From: Carboxydothermus islandicus
GTDB taxonomy: Bacteria > Bacillota > Z-2901 > Carboxydothermales > Carboxydothermaceae
Reading direction: 5' to 3'
Length of the DNA: 64,000 bases
Assembly (NCBI RefSeq): GCF_001950325.1
Contig: NZ_BDJL01000055.1
Span: forward strand, 84,428-148,427
Positions 42,624-51,139 of this stretch are shown here, in pieces. The position numbers and the translations under genes are program-made. Numbering within the stretch: position 1 is the stretch's first letter; each line of letters opens with the position of its first letter. The notes under the pieces were generated by a model. The model was given only the letters and a program-made list of their open reading frames with translations, was not told where the DNA came from and ran no database searches.

Positions 42624-44098
42624 CGCCGTTCCCCTCGCAGTATTTCCCGGGCCACTACCCGATCATCAAAAGGATATTTGGTCGTTCCGATTATTTGATA
42701 GTCTTCATGCCCTTTTCCGGAAATCACCACGGTATCCCCGGGCTTGGCCAGCAAAAGAGCGGTCTTAATAGCTTTTTTCCGGTCAACCTCTTTAAGGTAT
42801 TTTCCCGGCAAAGCATCAAAAAATCCTCTTTCGATTTCGCTGATGATTGCCTCCGGGTCTTCGGTCCGTGGATTATCGCTGGTAATGATCGTTATGTCCG
42901 CTAAAGTTGCGGAAATCCTGCCCATTTTAGGCCGCTTGCTCTTATCCCTATCGCCCCCGCAACCAAAGACCGAAATAACCCTTCCGGGAGTAATTGCCCT
43001 GACCGACCTTAAAATATTTTCCAAACCATCGGGAGTGTGAGCGTAATCCACGATAACCGCAAAATCCTGTCCTTCATCAATTAACTCAAAGCGTCCGGGG
43101 ACGGGGTTTAACAAAGGTAAATTTTTAACAATATCGGGCAAAGAATACCCCAAGGTTAAAAGGGTCCCCACCGCCGCCAAAATATTGTAAACATTAAAAA
43201 GCCCGAGAAGTTTTACCTTTACCGGATATTCTTTCTCCTGATAGCAAAGGGTAAAAGCGGTACCGCTATTGGTAAGTTCAACGTTTTTAGCGGTAATATC
43301 GGCCTGTTCTTTAATACCGTAGGTGACAAAAGGATGGGCTACTTCTTTTAAAATCCTCTGGCCGTAAAGGTCATCCTTATTGATCACTCCCGGCAAGGCT
43401 TTTTGCTCCGCCAAAATTTTAAAAAGCTCCTTTTTAGCATTAAAGTAGTTTTCCATGGAACCGTGAAAATCCAAATGATCCTGGGTTAAATTAGTAAAAA
43501 CCCCGGTTTTAAAATCTATTCCTAAAACCCGCTTTTGGACCAAAGCATGGGACGATACTTCCATAGCTACGTAGGAAACTTCGCTCTTTACCATTTCGGA
43601 AAAAAGCTTTTGTAAACTCAAAGCATCGGGGGTAGTATTGGTTACCGGAAGTATTTTTTCGCCAATACGGTTGTAAATCGTACCTATTAACCCGGTTTTG
43701 TAGCCAAAACTTTCCAAGAGTGAGGTAATTAAGTGGGTAACGGTAGTTTTACCGTTGGTCCCGGTTACCCCGATAACACTAATTTTTTCCGTCGGATTAC
43801 CGTAAAAAGTCCGGGCTAAAAGGGCTAAAGCCTGCCGACTATCTTTAACTAAAAGGTGATTTACCGCTTTTATTCCAGGCCGCTCTTCCTCGGCCACAAT
43901 CAGTGATGGCTTTTTTTCAATAACGTTACCAATAAAATCATGGCCATCGGCGGTAAAACCTTTTATCGCCACAAAAATATTTCCCGGTTTTACCTGTCTT
44001 GAATCCTGTTCAATCCCCGTTACCTCGAGCTCCGCCCAATTTATACCGTTTCTGGTTATTATCGGCTTTAAAATCTCAATTAACTCCGCGATTTTCAT
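42620..44098 (-). CDS. murE: UDP-MurNAc-tripeptide synthetase (diaminopimelate type)
   Basis: 492 residues. P-loop [15 protein letters not shown]; carbamylated-lysine region TNLTQDHLDFHG; the DNPR motif (ITSDNPRTEDPE) that selects meso-diaminopimelate over lysine. The start is ATG 44096-44098 with AAGGAAGT before it; the upstream in-frame ATG at 44131 has no ribosome-binding site. Confidence 0.96.
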   Translation of the reverse strand: MKIAELIEILKPIITRNGINWAELEVTGIEQDSRQVKPGNIFVAIKGFTADGHDFIGNVIEKKPSLIVAEEERPGIKAVNHLLVKDSRQALALLARTFYGNPTEKISVIGVTGTNGKTTVTHLITSLLESFGYKTGLIGTIYNRIGEKILPVTNTTPDALSLQKLFSEMVKSEVSYVAMEVSSHALVQKRVLGIDFKTGVFTNLTQDHLDFHGSMENYFNAKKELFKILAEQKALPGVINKDDLYGQRILKEVAHPFVTYGIKEQADITAKNVELTNSGTAFTLCYQEKEYPVKVKLLGLFNVYNILAAVGTLLTLGYSLPDIVKNLPLLNPVPGRFELIDEGQDFAVIVDYAHTPDGLENILRSVRAITPGRVISVFGCGGDRDKSKRPKMGRISATLADITIITSDNPRTEDPEAIISEIERGFFDALPGKYLKEVDRKKAIKTALLLAKPGDTVVISGKGHEDYQIIGTTKYPFDDRVVAREILRGERR

Positions 44099-44158
44099 AC
44101 TGGCCACTTCCTTTTTAATTATTTTTGCCATTAATTGCTATTTTAATTATAAACAAAG

Positions 44159-44173
44159 AGCCCCCAGGGGGCT
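44159..44173 (-). terminator. Possible weak terminator or attenuator between PBP and murE
   Basis: AGCCC-CCTGG-GGGCT on the minus strand forms a compact GC-rich hairpin five bases after the PBP stop, followed by CTTTGTTTAT. The tail is poor in T, so partial termination is more likely than a full stop. Confidence 0.4.
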
Positions 44174-44178
44174 GTGGC

Positions 44179-46398
44179 CTAATTCTTAAATTTTACCTCC
44201 ACCACAGTCCCGGGCGGCACCACCGTTCCAGGGCTGATGCTTTGTTCTACCGCAACCCCGGAACCAATATACCGAAAACCAAGTCCTACTCGTTTTAAAA
44301 TTTCACTAACTTCATCAAAGGTAAGACCCGTTAGTTCGGGAACTACAACTTTCTCGGTATCTCCCTTTCCCTGGCCAAGGGTCAAGGTAATTTCGGTACC
44401 TTCGGGAACAATAACTCCCGGCTCCGGCGACTGCTTTACTACCTTTGGTCCCTGCCCTTCCACCTTAAAGATCAGCCCGTTTTCGATAATCTTTTTCTGG
44501 GCTTCCCAGAGGGTTAAACCCTCTAAAGCAGGTACCCTTACCTCTTCGGGAAAAACTTCAATTGGCCCTTCGGTTTTCGCCGGTTCCGGATCTTCCTGAG
44601 GCTTTACGCCCATGTATCTTAAAATATCCTCCCCCAAACTTTTAAAAACCGGAGCAGCTATCTGGCCGCCGTAATAAACCTGTGAATTGGGTTCGACAAT
44701 TACCACTAAAGCGGCAAACTTGGGGTCATTCGCCGGGGCAAAGCCAACAAAAGAAGCCACATATTTTCCCGGTGCATAACCACCGGTAGGGGAAACCACC
44801 TGAGCGGTTCCCGTTTTACCGGCCACCCGAAAGCCTTTAATGTAGGCTTTGGCACCCGTTCCCTTTAAAACAACCCGCTCCAAAAGCTCTCTTAATGTCC
44901 TGGCGGTTTCTTCGGAAATCACCCGTTTTATATAACGGGGCTTATTTTCAAGAACTGTTTTTCCCCTTTGGTCAACAATTTTTTTTACCACATGAGGTTC
45001 CACAAGTTTACCCCCATTGGCCACAGCACAAACCGCCCGGATAAGCTGGATTGGCGTTACTGCGATTGACTGCCCGATGGAAATTGTCGCAAGGTTAACA
45101 TTGGTTACTTTGTTTTCGGGAATAATAAGACCTTTTTGCTCCCCGGGAAGTTCAATCCCCGTCTTTTCTCCAAAACCAAAGCTTCTAATGTACTTGTAAA
45201 ACCGCTCTTTCCCTAAACTCAAACCAACCTTGACAAACCCCGGGTTGCAAGAGTTTTGGATAACCTCCGCAAAAGACTGATCGCCGTGAGGGGTTTTACT
45301 CCAGCATCTAATCTTCCGCCCGTTTACCACAGCATAACCGGGATCATAAAAACGGTCATTGGAATGAGCTACGCCTTCTTCCAGAGCCGCAGCCGAAGTA
45401 ATAATTTTAAAGGTCGAGCCCGGCTCATAATTATACCATATTGCAAAGTTTTTTTCCCGAACCTTTGCCGGATATTTGGCAAATTCGTTCGGGTTAAAGT
45501 TGGGCCGAGAACCCATCCCTAAAATTTCACCCGACTGGGGATCCATGACGATAATCATCGCTAAAGCAGGATTTAACTGACTTTCAATATTATTCAGCTC
45601 TCTTTCCACAAAATACTGGATTGTTTCATCAATGGTGAGATAAACATTGTTTCCGGGCCGGGCAGGAATGTATAAGGAAGAAGATTCAGGAATCTCTAAA
45701 CCCCTGGCGTCTTTTTCGGTGACCAGGCGGCCAGGGATACCTTTTAGATACTTATCCAAGCTCAATTCAAGACCGGCAAGCCCCTGATTATCGGTACCAG
45801 CATAACCTAACAGATGGGCGGCAAAATCATTATGGGGATAATACCGTTTGGTTTCCTCCACTAATTCAAGGCCATAAGTATAAACCTCATCTTCCTTATC
45901 TGCTAAGAGCTTTTTTAAAGCTTTGGCTTCATCGTAGGAAAGTTTTCTCTTTATCCAAATAAAACTACTCCGGGTATTGGAAAGTTTTTGGCGTAAATTT
46001 TCCTTGGCTTTTTCATCTAAATTTAAAATCTGGCTTAACTTATCTACCAGTAAGCCTAACGGCTTGGGTTTAAGTTTTTTCTCATCCTTTTCCTTATCTT
46101 CTGGAGGAGCTTCCTTGGTTTCATCGTAATAATATTTCATCAGCTGTTTGGGATTTGCTACTAAAGATTCTACACTGATGGACTGGGCTAATAAATTTCC
46201 GTTGCGATCATAAATATTTCCCCTTTGCGGCGGTAGAATTATTTCACTTTGCCGGTCGGCTAAAGCTTCACTTCTTAAAGTATCGGCTTTTATCACCTGC
46301 AAATAAAAAAGCCTCACAATGATTATGGAGGCAAAAGCAGCTAAAAGTAAGAACAATGCACCGCTTCTTTTTTTATAAATTGTTTTATAATTTTGCAA
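44179..46398 (-). CDS. Class B penicillin-binding protein with two PASTA domains (FtsI/SpoVD-like)
   Basis: 739 residues. One N-terminal membrane helix (about 12-32), a PBP dimerisation domain, the transpeptidase domain with S328-T-F-K331, S383-C-N385 and K528-T-G, and two C-terminal PASTA repeats (about 612-670 and 680-737). It cross-links septal peptidoglycan with the SEDS polymerase. As the only PBP in this dcw cluster it could be FtsI, SpoVD or serve both. The start is TTG 46396-46398 with GGAGG seven bases upstream. Confidence 0.92.
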   Translation of the reverse strand: MQNYKTIYKKRSGALFLLLAAFASIIIVRLFYLQVIKADTLRSEALADRQSEIILPPQRGNIYDRNGNLLAQSISVESLVANPKQLMKYYYDETKEAPPEDKEKDEKKLKPKPLGLLVDKLSQILNLDEKAKENLRQKLSNTRSSFIWIKRKLSYDEAKALKKLLADKEDEVYTYGLELVEETKRYYPHNDFAAHLLGYAGTDNQGLAGLELSLDKYLKGIPGRLVTEKDARGLEIPESSSLYIPARPGNNVYLTIDETIQYFVERELNNIESQLNPALAMIIVMDPQSGEILGMGSRPNFNPNEFAKYPAKVREKNFAIWYNYEPGSTFKIITSAAALEEGVAHSNDRFYDPGYAVVNGRKIRCWSKTPHGDQSFAEVIQNSCNPGFVKVGLSLGKERFYKYIRSFGFGEKTGIELPGEQKGLIIPENKVTNVNLATISIGQSIAVTPIQLIRAVCAVANGGKLVEPHVVKKIVDQRGKTVLENKPRYIKRVISEETARTLRELLERVVLKGTGAKAYIKGFRVAGKTGTAQVVSPTGGYAPGKYVASFVGFAPANDPKFAALVVIVEPNSQVYYGGQIAAPVFKSLGEDILRYMGVKPQEDPEPAKTEGPIEVFPEEVRVPALEGLTLWEAQKKIIENGLIFKVEGQGPKVVKQSPEPGVIVPEGTEITLTLGQGKGDTEKVVVPELTGLTFDEVSEILKRVGLGFRYIGSGVAVEQSISPGTVVPPGTVVEVKFKN

Positions 46399-46424
46399 AA
46401 CAACAGCCTCCTTCGGCTTTCTTC

Positions 46425-46853
46425 CTAACGGTTAAATACGCGGGTTAATAAAGCAATTAACCGATTCCCGCTTTTTTCTGGTTTGGGAATTTCTTTTTTT
46501 TGCTCCGGCAGTTCGATTGCAACATACATAACATTGTCGGTCGCTTTTTCCATTCCCCGGGATAGGGCTATTTTTTCAATTTCCTTGCTGTTGTCAATTG
46601 AGGCTATCTCCATTTTTAACGCATCGTTTTGGATTTTTAAGGCATTAACTTCTTTTTTTAGCCGGGCAATCTCGTAACCCAGCGAAGCTCTATAAGCAAA
46701 AACGGTGGCAAAAGAAACCCCGGACAAAAAGAGAAAAAGGACTCCTACGGCCCAAATTTTTAACCCCCAGATTAAGTCCTTTTGGGGTTTTTTTCTGATT
46801 TTAGGTTGTTCTAAGGTCACCGGTTTTTCTTTTGCCAATACCAACTTATTCAC
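46425..46853 (-). CDS. ftsL: FtsL-like septum protein
   Basis: 142 residues with a short basic cytoplasmic part, one membrane helix (about 32-52) and a leucine-zipper-like coiled coil (LKKEVNALKIQNDALKMEI, about 63-81). FtsL is poorly conserved; the call rests on topology and position between rsmH and the PBP. The GTG start lies unusually close to AAGGAG; a TTG three codons inside is possible. Confidence 0.8.
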   Translation of the reverse strand: MNKLVLAKEKPVTLEQPKIRKKPQKDLIWGLKIWAVGVLFLFLSGVSFATVFAYRASLGYEIARLKKEVNALKIQNDALKMEIASIDNSKEIEKIALSRGMEKATDNVMYVAIELPEQKKEIPKPEKSGNRLIALLTRVFNR

Positions 46854-46865
46854 GCTCCTTTTATT

Positions 46866-47801
46866 TTATGCTAAAGATAATTTTTCCGCAGCTCTAAGCT
46901 TGGCACTATGAGCGCGGCGATTCTTTTCAATTTCCTCCCGACTTGGAACTACCGGTTTTTTTGTAATAACTTTAAGCCTTGGTTTTTTACCGCAAACGCA
47001 TGCAGGAAAGTCCTTGGGACAAACGCACGGATTTTCTTCCCGTCGGAAAAAATTTTTTACCAGCCGGTCCTCCAGAGAATGAAAGGTTATTACTACAATC
47101 CGGCCCCCGGGCTTTAAAACTTCCACCGCACCCACCAAGCCCTCTTCTAAACTTCTCAACTCATCATTAACTTCAATTCTTATGGCCTGAAAAACCCTTC
47201 GGGCAGGATGTTTTTCCCGCCGGGCTTTGGCCGGCACAGCCCGGATTATTTCTTCGGCAAGTTCTAAAGTAGAGGTAAAAGGTTTTTTTTCCCGGCGTTT
47301 TACAATAGCCCGGGCAATTTGCGGGGCATACCTTTCTTCCCCGTATTCGTAAAAAATTCTTATTAGTTCTTTTTCGGGATAAGTATTTACCACATCTGCT
47401 GCTGTCTTTGGGTTTTGAGGATCCATACGCATATCCAGAGGACCATCATGCTGGAAACTAAAGCCTTTTAGAGGATTATCCAGTTGAAAAGAGGAAACCC
47501 CCAGATCCATTAATACCCCATCTACCGCATCAAAACCCAGGCGGTAAACTACTTTTTTTATGTTGCGAAAATTGCTTTTAACCGGAATAAATCTATCACC
47601 AAAAAGAGCTAACCTTTTGGCGGCGTGGTTTAAAGCATCTTCATCCTGATCCAATCCCACTACCCGGCAGTCAGCCCTTTTTAGGATTTCCTCACTGTGG
47701 CCCCCGCCACCCAGAGTGGCATCCACATATACCCCGCCGGCTTTGGGGTTTATATGTTCAATTGTTTCCTCAAGTAACACCGGTACATGGGAAAACTCCA
47801 T
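46866..47801 (-). CDS. rsmH: 16S rRNA C1402 N4-methyltransferase
   Basis: 311 residues, the normal length. SAM-binding VDATLGGGGHSEEIL; RsmH signatures MDLGVSSFQLD, FSFQHDGPLDMRMD and RIVVITFHSLEDRLVK. It methylates the decoding centre of 16S rRNA. It follows mraZ by 11 bases, the usual dcw order. Confidence 0.97.
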   Translation of the reverse strand: MEFSHVPVLLEETIEHINPKAGGVYVDATLGGGGHSEEILKRADCRVVGLDQDEDALNHAAKRLALFGDRFIPVKSNFRNIKKVVYRLGFDAVDGVLMDLGVSSFQLDNPLKGFSFQHDGPLDMRMDPQNPKTAADVVNTYPEKELIRIFYEYGEERYAPQIARAIVKRREKKPFTSTLELAEEIIRAVPAKARREKHPARRVFQAIRIEVNDELRSLEEGLVGAVEVLKPGGRIVVITFHSLEDRLVKNFFRREENPCVCPKDFPACVCGKKPRLKVITKKPVVPSREEIEKNRRAHSAKLRAAEKLSLA

Positions 47802-47812
47802 ATTAAATCCCT

Positions 47813-48244
47813 CTATAATAAAAAGTCAACCATTTTTTCGGCAATTTCTTCATAAGCGGCCTGAGCTCCATTACAGTAGTTGTTCCAGAGTTCCTGACTC
47901 CAAATCTCCACCCGGGTACCAACCCCTACGATGACTACCTCTTTATCAAGTCTGGCATATTCCCTTAAATGGTTGGGCAGCAATACCCTGCCCTGTTTGT
48001 CCTGCTCACACTCGGCGGCTCCTGCAAAAAACAGCCGGACAAAGGCCCGGGCATCTTGATTGGTAAAGGGAAGCGCTTTTATTTTCTCTTCAATCACTTT
48101 CCATTCCTTCTGGGGGAAGGCAAAAAGGCAATGATCCAGTCCTTTGGTGACAATAAACCTTTCTCCCAGCTCCTCGCGGAAGCGGGCCGGAATAAAAACC
48201 CGACCTTTGGCATCCATGGTATGGGAATACTCCCCCATAAACAT
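47813..48244 (-). CDS. mraZ: Transcriptional regulator MraZ
   Basis: 143 residues of two AbrB-like MraZ repeats, each with the DXXXR motif: YSHTMDAKGRVFIPARFR (about 5-22) and CEQDKQGRVLLPNHLR (about 79-94). MraZ forms rings and represses its own dcw operon. I start at ATG 48242-48244 (MFMGEYSHT), as in Bacillus, with AAGGTGGGG upstream, not at the earlier TTG 48265. Its operator repeats are at 48253-48296. Confidence 0.95.
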   Translation of the reverse strand: MFMGEYSHTMDAKGRVFIPARFREELGERFIVTKGLDHCLFAFPQKEWKVIEEKIKALPFTNQDARAFVRLFFAGAAECEQDKQGRVLLPNHLREYARLDKEVVIVGVGTRVEIWSQELWNNYCNGAQAAYEEIAEKMVDFLL

Positions 48245-48252
48245 TGGCTTCC

Positions 48253-48296
48253 CCACCTTAACCAAAATTGCACCACTTTAAACCACTTTTCTCCAC
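48253..48296 (-). promoter_or_regulatory. MraZ operator: 10-bp-phased GTGG repeats
   Basis: GTGG occurs on the minus strand at 48293-48296, 48283-48286, 48273-48276 and 48253-48256, exactly 10 bp apart or a multiple; a degenerate copy (TTGG) fills the missing turn. The -10-like TAGAAT lies just upstream and the last repeat overlaps the mraZ Shine-Dalgarno. This matches the spaced repeats bound by the MraZ ring. Confidence 0.8.
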
Positions 48297-48336
48297 TATT
48301 CAATTCTACAAAGGTAAAAAAAATCCTGCTTAAAAG

Positions 48337-48352
48337 TGTGACTTTTATCACA
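48337..48352. promoter_or_regulatory. CRP/FNR-type palindrome upstream of mraZ
   Basis: TGTGACTTTTATCACA is a perfect TGTGA-N6-TCACA dyad, the consensus for CRP-family dimers. It lies about 95-108 bases before the mraZ start and just behind the terminator of the previous gene. Confidence 0.5.
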
Positions 48353-48366
48353 GAAATTTTGAAGGC

Positions 48367-48395
48367 AAAAAAAACCGCCCAATTACGGGCGGTTT
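48367..48395 (-). terminator. Terminator with stop codon in its loop
   Basis: AAACCGCCC and GGGCGGTTT (48372-48380 and 48387-48395), 6-base loop, then eight T on the minus strand. The stop codon TAA (48383-48385) of the PHP phosphatase gene lies in the loop, so the last codons form the 5' arm. Confidence 0.9.
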
Positions 48396-49180
48396 AAAGG
48401 AATTTCCCGGGCTTTTTGATTTGCAAAAGTTGTAAGGTTTTTTACGCCAATTTCCTCTAACATCTGGTAAATTTCCGGAAATTTATAGGCAAGGTGCTCC
48501 GGCTTATGGGCGTCGGAGCCGAGCGTCAGAGGAATTTTTTCCCTTACCGCTTCCTCAATGATAATTTTACCTGGATATTGCTCCTTAGCCGGATAGCGTA
48601 AGCCTGCGGTGTTAATTTCCAGCACCATCCCGGAATTTTTTAACTCCCGCAGCACTTCTGGTAAGTGGGGTATAATAAGTTCCAAGCTTATTAGGCCAAA
48701 TTTCTTTATTAAATCCAGGTGGCCGATAACATTAAAAATCCCCATTCTAATTACTTTTTTAACTAAATCAAAATATTTTGCTGTCAGCTCTTTTAAATCT
48801 TTACCTCGATAGCTTTCAATTTCCGCGGGATCGTCAAAAGGCCAGTTGTCTATAAAGTGAACCGAGCCAATAAGATAATCCACCGGTAAACCTTTTAAAG
48901 CTTTTTTGATTTCCTCTTCACTTTCAGGAAAATAATCCACTTCCAGACCAATTTTTAAAAAAGGGTACTTTTCCTTTAATTTAAAAAGCCTTCTTAGATA
49001 CTGAGGCCAATCGTTAACCTCCATGGAATACCCCGGAAAGTCTTTTCCATATAACGCCATAGGAAAATGTTCACTGAAGCCAAGTTCCGTAACTCCTTTT
49101 TCCCGGGCTTTCTGGATATAATCCTCAAACTCCCCTTCCCCGTGCCCGGAATAAACGGTGTGTACGTGTAAATCAATCAT
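48383..49180 (-). CDS. PHP-domain phosphatase (histidinol-phosphatase-like)
   Basis: 265 residues, PHP superfamily, HisK-type histidinol phosphatase. Metal-binding motifs: DLHVHTVYSGHG at the N-terminus, SEHFPM, YLIGSVHFID, IGHLDLIKK and LTLGSDAHKPEHL. It would dephosphorylate histidinol phosphate, but no other his gene is nearby, so another phosphoester is possible. The start is ATG 49178-49180, overlapping the upstream stop; longer frames lack a ribosome-binding site. Confidence 0.85.
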   Translation of the reverse strand: MIDLHVHTVYSGHGEGEFEDYIQKAREKGVTELGFSEHFPMALYGKDFPGYSMEVNDWPQYLRRLFKLKEKYPFLKIGLEVDYFPESEEEIKKALKGLPVDYLIGSVHFIDNWPFDDPAEIESYRGKDLKELTAKYFDLVKKVIRMGIFNVIGHLDLIKKFGLISLELIIPHLPEVLRELKNSGMVLEINTAGLRYPAKEQYPGKIIIEEAVREKIPLTLGSDAHKPEHLAYKFPEIYQMLEEIGVKNLTTFANQKAREIPLNRP

Positions 49181-50213
49181 TGTTGATTTCCTTTCCAAAA
49201 TCCCGCAAAAGGCCGTATATCTTTTCCGCATGCTCCGGAAGTAAAAGCCCTGTGCCACAGGCCGGAGTTAGCATGATATTCGAATTATCCGAAACTACTC
49301 CCATTTCCCTTAACAAATTAACTTTTTGTTCATAATCCCTGTAGAGGTCTTCTAAACTATAATTTTCTATTTCCGGGCCGGTAGGAATAATCCCCAGGGC
49401 TAAAATTCCCCCGGTATTTAATAAACTTTTAATTTCTTCTTTATACGGAAACAGGGAATCAAGATAGTTAAAAGCATCTACCGATACAACCTGTGCTCCA
49501 GCTTCCGTTACAATTGACCAGTCGATACCGGCACAGGAGTGGACCCCCGGTACTCCTCCCTCTTCTAAAATAGCATCGATGATTTCTTTGAGTACTCCTA
49601 CTACCTCTTCCCGTTTTAAAGTGAGATGGGTGAAACTACCGTAATTGGCAATTGCCGGATCATCTACAAACAAATAAACCTTCCTTCCGGTAGTTTTTAA
49701 ATAATTTACCTGCCAGCGGGCCGACATAACCAGGGTTTTAACCACCGCTTCCCGAATCTCCGGATCGTAAAAGGCCGGTATCTTGTTTTCATCGGTAAGG
49801 GTAAGCAAGATGCTCAAAGGGCCGGCCATTTGCCCTTTTACCGCCCGGGCCCGGGGAAAATACTCATTAAATTTTTCCACCAAAAGATAAAGCCCTTCGC
49901 CACTTTCCCGGGGCATGGCAAAAAAAGCATAATCCCTTTTTTCAAGAGCTTCAAAATACTTTTCATAAAAGAAAGTTAATTTTTCGGGAAAGGTTTCATC
50001 TTTCTTAAAAATTCCTTTATTTCCTTCTACCTGCAGTAACCCCACTTCCGTTAAAGGCCGTAAAAACTGAAAAACAAAATGCTCCGCCACACCCCGCTGG
50101 GGCATCTGGGGCCAGTGGGGTATTTGCGGTAACGCTTCCTTGATAATTTCCAGGTTTTTTGTGGCATCTACCAGTGGCATACTCCCAATACCGGTTTTTA
50201 AAATTTCCTTCAT
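49173..50213 (-). CDS. MetE/UROD-like methyltransferase
   Basis: 346 residues with a UROD/MetE-like TIM barrel. Near the N-terminus GIGSMP precedes a QMPQRGVAE segment; GQMAGPLSILLTL, LFVDDPAI and VHSCAGIDWSIV (a His-x-Cys metal site) resemble the catalytic half of cobalamin-independent methionine synthase, and TPACGTGLL gives the final cysteine ligand. Anaerobes often use such short proteins with corrinoid proteins or for methionine synthesis. The substrate is not certain. GGAGG precedes its ATG. Confidence 0.75.
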   Translation of the reverse strand: MKEILKTGIGSMPLVDATKNLEIIKEALPQIPHWPQMPQRGVAEHFVFQFLRPLTEVGLLQVEGNKGIFKKDETFPEKLTFFYEKYFEALEKRDYAFFAMPRESGEGLYLLVEKFNEYFPRARAVKGQMAGPLSILLTLTDENKIPAFYDPEIREAVVKTLVMSARWQVNYLKTTGRKVYLFVDDPAIANYGSFTHLTLKREEVVGVLKEIIDAILEEGGVPGVHSCAGIDWSIVTEAGAQVVSVDAFNYLDSLFPYKEEIKSLLNTGGILALGIIPTGPEIENYSLEDLYRDYEQKVNLLREMGVVSDNSNIMLTPACGTGLLLPEHAEKIYGLLRDFGKEINND

Positions 50214-50242
50214 TTCGTTGCCTCCTTCATCAATTACTTTTT

Positions 50243-51139
50243 TTATTTCGAAAATATTTGAACCAGTGGTTTATAGGAAATAGCCTCTAAAAAATTTGCA
50301 TACTCTTCCTGGATAATTTCCCCGGGATTTTTCTTAAAATAAGCACAGGCCATAGCTTCTAAAAGATTGGCTCCCGGGCTTATTCCCTGAAAATCCCCAC
50401 CCGAACCTACTACCGCCAAAGCCCCTTTGCTTTTTAAAAAAGCTATATCTTCCTTCCGCAAAGTAGTGGTGATAATTACTTTTCCCGTTAAATCAGGACA
50501 ATACCGCCGCAAAAAGTGGAAATCCCCGGCCACCACCTGACAGCGGCTAAAAACTTTATGATAGCGTGGGGTATTTTTTTCCTGCTTTGCCCCCAAAGGA
50601 TAAAGGTATTTTATTGGTATTGTTCTCAGTATCGGTAAAGTTAATATTCCTGCTATCGTAAAAAGTTTTTCCCCCGGGAAAAAAAGGGGTAACTTGAGGG
50701 CAAAAGCCGCATCCCCAATCAAAACTTTTCTTGCCCCCGCCTTCCTTAATCCAGCATATAACCAGGGCCTGTCCAAATAGGAAGTAAGAAGTGCGTTAAA
50801 ATTTTGAGGTAGCAATTGCAGTTTTTGGATAAATTCTACTGCCTTTAAATCCAATAGAGGTTTAATAAAGCTTCCATCCGCCATAGGTTTGGAAGTTACC
50901 TTTTTAATTTTTTGGGCCTCTAAAAGGGGGTATTTTTTCTTTCCCAGGTGATAATAAAAATTTATTCCTCCAATTCCCGCCGCATCATACTCCTCGTTTT
51001 TTAATAACTTAATTGCCCGGTCTATATCCCCGTCGGTACCGGTTCTTTTCACAAAAAAAGTGGTATTTCCCACTTTTAAAGTAAAGGCAAAATCCCGGCG
51101 CGAGCTTCCAAGGCTAACCCCAAGGATTTTTTTAGTAAT
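50243..51139 (-). CDS. Quinate-5-dehydrogenase-like conserved protein, non-standard start
   Basis: About 298 residues. Database names for such proteins mention quinate 5-dehydrogenase, but the function is not proven; GSGGDFQGISPG near residue 250 and RIGTDGD-like sequence at the start are visible. The first standard in-frame start is GTG 51073, yet the frame continues upstream with ILGVSLGSSRRDFAFTL, which looks like genuine conserved protein. The only well-placed Shine-Dalgarno (GGAGG 51150-51154) points to ATT 51137-51139 or ATA 51140-51142. It follows sfsA, whose stop overlaps this start. Confidence 0.65.
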   Translation of the reverse strand: MTKKILGVSLGSSRRDFAFTLKVGNTTFFVKRTGTDGDIDRAIKLLKNEEYDAAGIGGINFYYHLGKKKYPLLEAQKIKKVTSKPMADGSFIKPLLDLKAVEFIQKLQLLPQNFNALLTSYLDRPWLYAGLRKAGARKVLIGDAAFALKLPLFFPGEKLFTIAGILTLPILRTIPIKYLYPLGAKQEKNTPRYHKVFSRCQVVAGDFHFLRRYCPDLTGKVIITTTLRKEDIAFLKSKGALAVVGSGGDFQGISPGANLLEAMACAYFKKNPGEIIQEEYANFLEAISYKPLVQIFSK

